Shown piece after piece: positions 37,077 through 43,940 of a stretch of 64,000 nucleotides of DNA. The notes under the pieces were generated by a model. It worked only from the letters and a program-made list of their open reading frames with translations. It made no database searches and was not told the DNA's origin. Made by a program: the position numbers and the translations under genes. This stretch comes from an uncultured Actinomycetes bacterium (GTDB taxonomy: Bacteria > Actinomycetota > Actinomycetes > Nanopelagicales > Nanopelagicaceae). The DNA lies in contig CAIPAI010000032.1 in the NCBI GenBank assembly GCA_903863015.1, forward strand, positions 1 to 64,000, written 5' to 3'. Each line of letters opens with the position of its first letter. The first letter of the stretch is position 1.

Positions 37077-37886
37077 ATGAGTGATTCAAAAGGATTCCTG
37101 CCACCCCTTACGCCGACCGGTCAGAGCGCGCTTGTGCCCGAAATGCCCTGGTATTACTCCGGAACTCTCCTCACCGTTGAATATCGGACCGAGCCCGGGT
37201 ACGTGCGAGCGCTCCTGCCTGACGATGTCGAATTGGCCGATGAAGATCCTGATGCGGTCGCGTTGATTTGGGCTGATTGGCAATCATGCAGTGAAGGCGG
37301 TGCCGAGCTACTTGACCCAGTGCGTTCGCAATATTTGGAGGCGTTCGCGGTAGTGCGCTGCAAGTTCCAAGGTGTTACCTACAGCCGATGTGTCCTCATC
37401 TGGGTAACTAAAGATTTTGCTATTGGCCGAGGTTGGTTCCAGGGCTACCCAAAGAAGTTTGGCAATATCGCGGTAACACGTATCTTCAACCACGGTAAAG
37501 CTTCGCCTCGCCTTGAAGCAGGTGCCAAGCTCGGTGCATCACTTGCTGCATACGATCATCGCTTAGCGAGCGCACTTGTCACTTTGCGCGAACCGGCGAA
37601 GAGCAATGGATTTGTGAATGGCCATCCCATGCTCCATCACCGTCTCATGCCTTCCATCACGATTGGCGCCGGCTACTCGATGGATCAAGTAGTGACGATG
37701 GGTGGAGTTGAAGCAGATCTCGGAACACCTTGGGTAGGAGATGCCCAACTCACGCTGGCGGATTCACAATGGGATGAGTTGAAGTCTGTTCTGCCCGTGA
37801 AGGAAATCATCGCCGGTTACTACCGCGAAGTAGGCGTGAAGTTTGCCGGTGGAACGCTCCTTGAGGATCGTTCCCGCCCGGTTTAG
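37077..37886 (+). CDS. Acetoacetate decarboxylase family protein
   Basis: The 269-aa protein belongs to the acetoacetate-decarboxylase-like superfamily. The Schiff-base lysine motif is visible as GYPKKFG with Lys126/Lys127, preceded by the sheet YSRCVLIWVTKDFAIGRGW. Family members decarboxylate beta-keto acids, or act as aldolase-dehydratases on pyruvate adducts, so the reaction is open. Its stop overlaps the stop of the convergent glutamine-synthetase-like gene by 4 bp (TTAG). A GTG 9 bp upstream is an alternative start. Location between the amine genes and the P450s suggests a catabolic role. Confidence 0.8.
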   Translation: MSDSKGFLPPLTPTGQSALVPEMPWYYSGTLLTVEYRTEPGYVRALLPDDVELADEDPDAVALIWADWQSCSEGGAELLDPVRSQYLEAFAVVRCKFQGVTYSRCVLIWVTKDFAIGRGWFQGYPKKFGNIAVTRIFNHGKASPRLEAGAKLGASLAAYDHRLASALVTLREPAKSNGFVNGHPMLHHRLMPSITIGAGYSMDQVVTMGGVEADLGTPWVGDAQLTLADSQWDELKSVLPVKEIIAGYYREVGVKFAGGTLLEDRSRPV

Positions 37887-39211
37887 AAATCTTGAAGGTA
37901 TTCGGTGATTTCCCAATCGCTGACGTGTTGGTTGTAGCGATCCACTTCGTCGCGCTTGAGTGCGATGAATGAGTTGAAGAGTAATTCCCCGAGCGCATCC
38001 TTTAACACATCATTTGCTTCGAGCTCGTCGAGCGCCTTTGCCAATGTCCCTGGTAATACTGCAGCAATTTCGTCATCGTATGCCCAGCCAGCGATCGGAT
38101 CTGGTGGCGTGATCTTCTTCTTAATTCCATCAAGTCCGGCCGCAAAGATGGCAGCCATTACTAAGTAGGCATTTGCCGCACCGTCAGCAACCCGGACCTC
38201 GATGCGGGTTCCTTCGCCTCTTTCGGGTGGAATACGCATGTAGGTACTGCGATTGTCGTGTCCCCAGTTGATTCGGTAAGGCGCTAATGAATCGGGACGG
38301 ATCCGGCGGTATGAATTGACGGTGGGGTTAGTGAGCGCTGTCATGGCAGGAGCGTGTTTGATAACGCCACCGATAAAGTGGAGGGTTGTTTCGCTCAACT
38401 CACTGCCAGCATGCATGACGTTCTTGCCATTCTTGTCGACGAGAGAGACGTGCATGTGGAAGCCGCTACCGCCTTCGTCATTCCATGGCTTACCCATAAA
38501 CGTGGCGTATACGCCGGCGCGCGCAGCAATGTCTTTCACTGCGTACTTCATCAGGAAAGTACGGTCAGCAGCATCCATAGCTTCGCTATGCCAGAGATTA
38601 ATTTCGTACTGTGATGGCGAAAATTCATGGTTGCCGGCAAAGGTTCCGATGTTGAATTCACCGAGATTGCGGAGCATGGACAAGAAGAGGCCGTTGGGAT
38701 CTACGAGTGCGCCCGTCATGTAAACGCGACCGGTCTTTTCAATCGCTCGCTTGAAATGCCCGTGCTCATCAAGCTTGGCAACGTAGAACTCAAGTTCGGG
38801 ACCAGCTATTGGTGTGAGTCCTAAAGATTTGTACTCGTTAAGAATATTTCCGAGCACAGTGCGCGGAGAGACTTGGTTAGGAGTGCCGTCTGGATCAAGG
38901 GCGTGTGCAATAACCATCGCGACGCCAGGATCCCAAGGGATCGGGCGCAACGTGGGCCAATCGATGTCGGTGAGCAAATCGGGGAGTCCGTCCGCAAGCG
39001 AGGCATGTCCGCTCTCGATGACGCCACCCACTGTGCTGGTGATCCAGACCCCTTGGCAGAATGCTGGGCCGTGTGCTGCTGAGCGAGCGAGCTCTGAGAC
39101 GAGTAGATCCTTCGAGCGCGCAATACCAAGGACGTCGACATAAGCAACGCGCAGGATGTCGATTCCTAAGGCCTTCAGTTCGATCGCCTTGCTAGTGAGG
39201 TCGGTGCTCAT
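37883..39211 (-). CDS. Glutamine-synthetase-like gamma-glutamyl-amine ligase
   Basis: A 442-aa member of the GlnA fold. Conserved elements are GPELEFYV (metal Glu, about 137-144), AGNHEFSPSQYEINLWHSE (about 207-225), GFHMHVSL (about 270-277) and RIRPDSLAPYRINWGHDNR near 318-336. The loop holding the adenylylated Tyr of canonical type I enzymes (NLYDLPPE) is missing, replaced by DPIAGWAYDDE, so GlnE control is unlikely. Context with a decarboxylase, a permease and two amidotransferase-fold hydrolases points to PuuA/IpuC/AtdA1-type gamma-glutamylation of an amine rather than ammonia assimilation. This is inference. Confidence 0.82.
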   Translation of the reverse strand: MSTDLTSKAIELKALGIDILRVAYVDVLGIARSKDLLVSELARSAAHGPAFCQGVWITSTVGGVIESGHASLADGLPDLLTDIDWPTLRPIPWDPGVAMVIAHALDPDGTPNQVSPRTVLGNILNEYKSLGLTPIAGPELEFYVAKLDEHGHFKRAIEKTGRVYMTGALVDPNGLFLSMLRNLGEFNIGTFAGNHEFSPSQYEINLWHSEAMDAADRTFLMKYAVKDIAARAGVYATFMGKPWNDEGGSGFHMHVSLVDKNGKNVMHAGSELSETTLHFIGGVIKHAPAMTALTNPTVNSYRRIRPDSLAPYRINWGHDNRSTYMRIPPERGEGTRIEVRVADGAANAYLVMAAIFAAGLDGIKKKITPPDPIAGWAYDDEIAAVLPGTLAKALDELEANDVLKDALGELLFNSFIALKRDEVDRYNQHVSDWEITEYLQDF

Positions 39212-39235
39212 GCTGACTCCTTGGTTCTCATGGCT

Positions 39236-39251
39236 AGGCAGCGAGCTGCCT
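39236..39251. promoter_or_regulatory. Inverted repeat in the divergent region upstream of the GS-like gene
   Basis: AGGCAG-CGAG-CTGCCT is a perfect 6-bp inverted repeat 25 bp upstream of the GS-like start, between it and the divergent amidotransferase gene. It could be an operator or a 5'-leader hairpin. Very AT-rich DNA follows at 39270-39300, likely holding the opposing promoters. Confidence 0.35.
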
Positions 39252-39339
39252 GACCGTTTGCATCCGTACGATTCTAGAGATAGATAAAGAATTTAGATAT
39301 ATCCTCGCCATTTTTCCCCCAATCAGGCAACATGGGCGC

Positions 39340-40044
39340 GTGCGCGCCCTCTTCATTCAACATGATCCGTTTAGCCCTACTGGCCCTGTGGGCGAAGCCT
39401 TTGCCGATCTTGGGTATGAGATCTCTGAATTTCTTGTGGTGCCACACGCAGATTTTCACTCCCCGAACGTCGTTGCGAAGTGGCCGGACTTCTCCGATTA
39501 CGACCTCCTAGTGCCGATGGGATCACCTTGGGGCGCGTGGGATGAAGCCAAAATTGGTAGTTGGCTCCTGCCTGAGTTGGAGCTTTTGAAGGCGGCCCAC
39601 GAGAGCGAGATCCCCATCTTTGGAATCTGTTTCGGCGGCCAATTGATGGCCCGAGCACTTGGTGGTTCAGTTGCCCCCGGGCCGCGCCCCGAGATCGGCT
39701 GGTTTCCCGTGCATAGCGATCGGCCAGAGTTGATTGCTGAAGGGCCGTGGTTTCAATTCCATTACGACCGGTGGACTCTTCCCGCTCACATCAAGGAGAT
39801 CGCTCGCACACCAGTGGCTTCGCAGGCCTTTGTGAGTGGACGGACGCTTGGCATCCAATTCCATCCAGAAGTAATTACCTCCACTTTGCAGGGGTGGATT
39901 GATAATGGGGGGGAGGGCGCGGTCGCCGGAGATGGGCAATCAGTTAAAGCGCTTATCAATATGACTAGAGCACAAGAAGTTGCGGCGATTGCTCGCGCAC
40001 ACACATTGGTAAAGAATTTTGTGAGTCAGGTAGTGAAAGCATGA
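39340..40044 (+). CDS. Class I glutamine-amidotransferase-fold hydrolase (GMP-synthase-domain-like)
   Basis: The 234-aa protein has the nucleophile elbow FGICFGGQLMARALGG with Cys97 and the catalytic His-Glu pair in IQFHPEV near residues 170-175, so the triad is intact. As a stand-alone domain it resembles AtdA2/PuuD-like hydrolases that cleave gamma-glutamyl amides. Divergence from the GS-like gene resembles the GS-like/amidotransferase pair of aniline and isopropylamine pathways. The start is GTG with no clear ribosome-binding site. Its stop overlaps the P450 ATG (ATGA), so it is co-translated with the P450. Confidence 0.8.
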   Translation: MRALFIQHDPFSPTGPVGEAFADLGYEISEFLVVPHADFHSPNVVAKWPDFSDYDLLVPMGSPWGAWDEAKIGSWLLPELELLKAAHESEIPIFGICFGGQLMARALGGSVAPGPRPEIGWFPVHSDRPELIAEGPWFQFHYDRWTLPAHIKEIARTPVASQAFVSGRTLGIQFHPEVITSTLQGWIDNGGEGAVAGDGQSVKALINMTRAQEVAAIARAHTLVKNFVSQVVKA

Positions 40045-41234
40045 GTGACTTACAAGCCTTTCTTTCAGCAGTCACTGTGGAAGATCTTGAGCGAGATCCT
40101 TACCCGATCTACCAACGGTTACGAGAGTCCCAAGAAATCGGTTACTTGCCTTGTGTGGATCTATGGCTTGCCACGTGTTGGGGCGATGTCGCCACGGTAG
40201 GTACCGAGAACACAATCTATTCGGCCGAGCTGGGAGGCAATAGTCCACTCGATATCGCTTTCGACGGACCAAGCGTGTTGACCATGGAAGGTCCTCATCA
40301 CTTAGCGCTGCGCCAGAGCATGGATGAGAAATATCGCCCCAAGAACGTTTCCAATTGGATTGAAGATGTTGTCAGGCCCATTGCGCGCGCCCAGGTAGCG
40401 AAATTAACTTCAGGGAAAGTGGATCTGCTCTCGCAATACTTTGAGCCGATCTCCGTCCTCTCCCTCGGCGCAGTTCTGGGTGTGGGTCATCTTGATGATT
40501 CGACTCTTCGCCGATGGTTCTACGGGTTACGCGAAGGTGCCATCAATTACGAATCCTCGCAAGACAGGTTTGCCGAAAGTGCGATTATCGCCCGTGAAAT
40601 CGATGAAACGATGGCTGAAGTATTTGATCGGTTAGAACAACACCCAGATGACTCCACCATTTCGCACATGCTCTTCACGGGGATGCCCGAGGGGCAGATG
40701 CGCTCGCGAAATGCGCTCATGCCCACGATCAAGGTGATGTTGTTGGGAGGGGCGCAAGAGCCGGGACACGGCGCTGCTTCAACTATGTATGGATTACTTT
40801 CGAACCCAGATCAACTCGCGGCGGTACTAGCCGAACGCTCTTTGATTCCCGTTGCGGTCGATGAAGGCGTTCGTTGGGTCTCTCCCATCGGAACCCAGGT
40901 TCGAGAAACTCAGAGTGACGTAATCCTGGGAAGCACCGCGATCGGTAAGGGTGCGCGTGTAGCTGCTGTGTTGTCTTCCGCTAACCGCGACACGGCAGTC
41001 TTCGGCGCGAGCGCCGATGAGTTTGATATCAACCGCGAGAAGCGTGCGCACGCTGGCTTTGGATTTGGCCGCCACTTCTGCACTGGTCATGCTTTTTCGA
41101 AGCAGCAAATAGCAATAGCTCTTGAAGAGTTGTTAGCTCGCTTCCCGGAGATGTCGTTAAACCCAGATCATGAAGTGCGCTTTGAAGGGTGGGAATTCAG
41201 GGCTCCCACTGCACTGCACGTTATCTTGCAGTAA
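40041..41234 (+). CDS. Cytochrome P450 of the CYP255/GcoA type (aromatic O-demethylase-like)
   Basis: The 397-aa P450 has ExxR (E275-x-x-R278) and the heme loop FGFGRHFCTG with Cys347. It aligns, from memory, with the guaiacol O-demethylase GcoA of Amycolatopsis: shared stretches include HPDDS, GMP.GQ, PTI.V.LLG, QEPGHG.AST, DEG.RW.SPI and the end GPT/APT-S/A-LHV. The I helix has Glu-Pro (E240-P241), as GcoA does, instead of the usual acid-Thr pair. GcoA pocket residues F75, V241, G245, I292 and F395 correspond to F74, V232, G236, I283 and F386, but F169 is Ala167, T296 is Val287 and A295 is Gln286. The likely role is O-demethylation or hydroxylation of a substituted methoxyphenol; ferredoxin and reductase genes lie 7 kb downstream. 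Confidence 0.88.
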   Translation: MSDLQAFLSAVTVEDLERDPYPIYQRLRESQEIGYLPCVDLWLATCWGDVATVGTENTIYSAELGGNSPLDIAFDGPSVLTMEGPHHLALRQSMDEKYRPKNVSNWIEDVVRPIARAQVAKLTSGKVDLLSQYFEPISVLSLGAVLGVGHLDDSTLRRWFYGLREGAINYESSQDRFAESAIIAREIDETMAEVFDRLEQHPDDSTISHMLFTGMPEGQMRSRNALMPTIKVMLLGGAQEPGHGAASTMYGLLSNPDQLAAVLAERSLIPVAVDEGVRWVSPIGTQVRETQSDVILGSTAIGKGARVAAVLSSANRDTAVFGASADEFDINREKRAHAGFGFGRHFCTGHAFSKQQIAIALEELLARFPEMSLNPDHEVRFEGWEFRAPTALHVILQ

Positions 41235-41237
41235 ATA

Positions 41238-41267
41238 AGTTGAAGTAACGTTTACTCGAACTCAACT
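41238..41267. terminator. Possible bidirectional terminator between convergent P450 genes
   Basis: AGTTGA/TCAACT encloses AGTAA-CGT-TTACT, giving an interrupted hairpin spanning the 17-bp gap and the end of the second P450 gene. There is no T-run, so this is a weak candidate. Confidence 0.25.
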
Positions 41268-42517
41268 CGTACAGGCAATCGCTTAATGCCATGGACGAAA
41301 TTGCTGCGCAAGTAATCCGTCTCGCCGATACGCTCCATATGTTTTACTCGAGGCAGTAGTTGCGTAAACATAATCTGCATCTCAAGCCTGGCGAGTGCAT
41401 TGCCCATGCACATATGTGGTCCACCACGGCCAAATGCCATGTGTTCGTTGGGCTTACGGGTCACATCGAAGGTATATGGATTGGTGAAAGTCTCCGGATC
41501 ACGGTTGCCGGATGCAAACCAGACCACTACTTTCTCGCCCTTCTTAATCTTCTTCCCATGCATCTCCACATCGCGCGTTGCGGTGCGACGGAAGTGATAG
41601 ACCGGGCTTGCTTGGCGCAGGAATTCTTCGATGGCCCAAGGGATGAGTTCTGGCTTGGCCTTGAGAAGCGCCATTTGCTCAGGATGATCTATAAGCGCGT
41701 TCATCGAGTGAGTGATGGCGTGACGAGTCGTTTCGTTACCTGCAATAACGATGAGCAGGAAGTAGTTCCGGAAGTCGCGATCGTCTAGCGCTAAACCATC
41801 GGTGGGAACGTTGTGTGCAAGTTGGGAGACCAAATCGTTCTCACTCTTACCGCGACGTGCTTCTCGTAACTTGAATCCGTAATCAAAAACTTCCAATGCG
41901 GCAGGGGATCGGAAGGGGAGGAGGCGGTACTTCTCGCTCTCTGCGCTATCGAGGAGTACGTCGGTGTGTTCTGGGTCGGTGTTACCCACCATGCGATTTC
42001 CCCAGTTAATCAGTTGGCCGGTATCCGTATCTGGCACTCCGAGCATGCGTGCTAATACGCGAATCGGGAAATCAGCGCTTACCTCTTTCACGAACTCGAA
42101 TTGATTCTTTGAGAATGCTGCGTCGAGAGTGGTCTTAGTCAGTGCCTCTAGAAAGTTTGTATACCCTGCGACGGATTTTGGCGTGAAGTTATCCATCATC
42201 AATTTGCGGAGGACGCGATGACGGTTCCCGTCTGTTTCTAGCATGGAGCGACGCACCTCGAGTTGTTCTTCGTCTAGCTCCTCAAGATTGGTGCCCTGCT
42301 CACTATTAAACGTTTCGGTATCGCGCAGCACTGACACGATGTCGGCATACCGCGTGAGTGACCAGAAGCCTGCTCCACCTTCTTCGTTGCTCCAATGGCA
42401 TGGGTCTTCGCTGCGCATCTGCTCGAAGAGGGACCACGGAGCGCCGTTCTCAAATAAACTCATATCTGCAAGTGATACATCGCGAAGGTTGCGTGATGTT
42501 CCAGTGCTTGCCGCCAT
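41252..42517 (-). CDS. Cytochrome P450 (CYP124/125/142-like)
   Basis: The 421-aa P450 has the I-helix motif AGNETTR near residues 251-257, ExxR in WAIEEFLRQASP, and the heme loop AFGRGGPHMCMG with Cys370. The loop has one more residue than the textbook FGxGxHxCxG, a form I associate with mycobacterial CYP124/125-type enzymes that oxidise steroid side chains, terpenoids or branched lipids. It is convergent with the GcoA-like P450 and divergent from a MarR gene. The ferredoxin and reductase at 47.2-48.6 kb may serve both P450s. Substrate unknown. Confidence 0.87.
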   Translation of the reverse strand: MAASTGTSRNLRDVSLADMSLFENGAPWSLFEQMRSEDPCHWSNEEGGAGFWSLTRYADIVSVLRDTETFNSEQGTNLEELDEEQLEVRRSMLETDGNRHRVLRKLMMDNFTPKSVAGYTNFLEALTKTTLDAAFSKNQFEFVKEVSADFPIRVLARMLGVPDTDTGQLINWGNRMVGNTDPEHTDVLLDSAESEKYRLLPFRSPAALEVFDYGFKLREARRGKSENDLVSQLAHNVPTDGLALDDRDFRNYFLLIVIAGNETTRHAITHSMNALIDHPEQMALLKAKPELIPWAIEEFLRQASPVYHFRRTATRDVEMHGKKIKKGEKVVVWFASGNRDPETFTNPYTFDVTRKPNEHMAFGRGGPHMCMGNALARLEMQIMFTQLLPRVKHMERIGETDYLRSNFVHGIKRLPVRVEFE

Positions 42518-42639
42518 CAGATTCTCCCAATCATTCGGATCAAAACGAATTTACCTTATCTCTTCCATCAAATGAAGTAGGGATATTTCGGGCACATTCT
42601 CTAATTTGCCACTATCCTGGCGCGCAGGGGGAGATATCA

Positions 42640-43137
42640 ATGGCCGGTGCACATACGCTCAGCGAGACCGAGCGCGCAGTTCAGGAGCGCCTCGACAGTT
42701 TGCCGATCGACTTCGAGGCGATGGCTGCTGTTTCTAATCTCTTCCGCGCCGCAAACGCCGTAAGAAATCACCTCGAGCGCACCGCGCTGGCTCCTAGCGG
42801 TATGACATGGACTGGCTTTGTAGTTCTCTGGGTGGTCTGGATCTGGTCACCGATCGAGACGCGGGACATTGCATCTGAAGCGGGAATCTCGAAGGCCACA
42901 CTGACTGGTGTGCTAAATACGCTTGAGGGCCGCGGTTGGCTTGAGCGTCAACGGAGTTCAGAAGACGGACGCCTCATGGTGGTCACTCTGACGCCGGCGG
43001 GGTCAAAGTTAATGAAGAAGCTCTTCCCGAAGTTCAATGATCAAGAAATTGCCACCGTGTCGCAGGTGCCTCGTGCCGAGTTAGAGAAATTCACTGCCAA
43101 CTTGCGCTCACTTACTCGATCAGTTGAAGGAAGTTAG
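42640..43137 (+). CDS. MarR-family transcriptional regulator
   Basis: A 165-aa winged-helix protein. The recognition helix region reads IASEAGISKATLTGVLNTLEGR followed by the wing RQRSSEDGRLMVVTLTPAG, the typical MarR pattern with the DxR-type DGR. GGGGGAG precedes the ATG; the open frame continues upstream, but that part overlaps the divergent P450 gene. It probably senses an aromatic ligand and controls the P450 and hpa genes. The palindrome at 43922 is a candidate target. The stop overlaps the convergent hydrolase stop by 4 bp. Confidence 0.88.
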   Translation: MAGAHTLSETERAVQERLDSLPIDFEAMAAVSNLFRAANAVRNHLERTALAPSGMTWTGFVVLWVVWIWSPIETRDIASEAGISKATLTGVLNTLEGRGWLERQRSSEDGRLMVVTLTPAGSKLMKKLFPKFNDQEIATVSQVPRAELEKFTANLRSLTRSVEGS

Positions 43138-43853
43138 CCGATCCGTTCGCGGAACTTCTTAAATATTGAAAGTTGATCGGAATCAATCTCCCATCGATCC
43201 TCCGGATGCCATTGCACGGCGACCCCGTTCGCTCCATCTACCGTGAGGGCTTCGATGCAACCGTCGGTGGAGTAGGCAACGGCGCGGACACCACTTCCTA
43301 ATTTCGCTACTGATTGATGGTGGTAGCACGAGCTTGTCACCACTGGCAGTTCGAGGCCGAATTCGTCCCATGCTTTTTCGAAGACCACATCATGCGTCAG
43401 ATGACGATGTGGCGGTTCGATGTGCTGATTCAAGGTGCCACCAAGAGCGACGTTAAGTAGATGCATTCCTCGGCAGAGCGCGAGGAAGGGGATGTCTTCA
43501 GCGAGCACGTGCTTCATCAGGGCCAGATCGTTTGCGTCCTGGACATCATCGATGTCGTAGAGGTGCTCAGAGTTGGGTTGCTCGCCATAGGTCGCAGGAT
43601 TGATGTCTCCGCCACCGGCAAAGAGCACCCCGTCGAAACCTTTTAACCGCTCGTGCCAATCGGAGGAATCCTGGGTGGGCAGGAGCGTGACCGGATCCAA
43701 GCCCGCAGCCCAAAGCCCTTCGAGGAGCATTCGAGCAGAGACCACGCCTCGAAACCGGAGCGCGCTCGCGCTCTCTGTGAAGCGTCCTAGGAGGGCGACC
43801 TTGGGTCGAACGCCAGTTGAATTCTCGGATGCTGGGCTCATCTGGCTCCTCAT
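43134..43853 (-). CDS. Gamma-glutamyl-gamma-aminobutyrate hydrolase family protein (PuuD-like)
   Basis: The 239-aa class I amidotransferase-fold hydrolase has the GVLFAGGGDINPATYGE motif near residues 75-91, the nucleophile elbow LALCRGMHLLN with Cys near 124, and the catalytic VQWHPED near 215-221. These are the marks of PuuD/peptidase C26. PuuD releases GABA from gamma-glutamyl-GABA in putrescine breakdown. With the GS-like gene 4 kb away it may complete a gamma-glutamylation route. An alternative start at 43841 is possible. It diverges from hpaE over 87 bp containing a perfect palindrome. Confidence 0.88.
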   Translation of the reverse strand: MRSQMSPASENSTGVRPKVALLGRFTESASALRFRGVVSARMLLEGLWAAGLDPVTLLPTQDSSDWHERLKGFDGVLFAGGGDINPATYGEQPNSEHLYDIDDVQDANDLALMKHVLAEDIPFLALCRGMHLLNVALGGTLNQHIEPPHRHLTHDVVFEKAWDEFGLELPVVTSSCYHHQSVAKLGSGVRAVAYSTDGCIEALTVDGANGVAVQWHPEDRWEIDSDQLSIFKKFRERIG

Positions 43854-43921
43854 TGGGCTCTTCAGGCTCGAATTCGCGTACTTTGGGCTACCTAAAAAGA
43901 ATATCTGGTGGCATCCTATAC

Positions 43922-43937
43922 CGTTAGGATCCTAACG
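43922..43937. promoter_or_regulatory. Perfect 16-bp palindrome upstream of hpaE, candidate operator
   Basis: CGTTAGGATCCTAACG is a perfect palindrome in the intergenic region between the PuuD-like gene and hpaE, ending 4 bp before the hpaE ATG. TATACC at 43918-43923 could be an overlapping -10 box. Binding there would block hpaE transcription or translation start. MarR (42640) or GntR (63824) proteins are candidate binders. Confidence 0.55.
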
Positions 43938-43940
43938 ATT

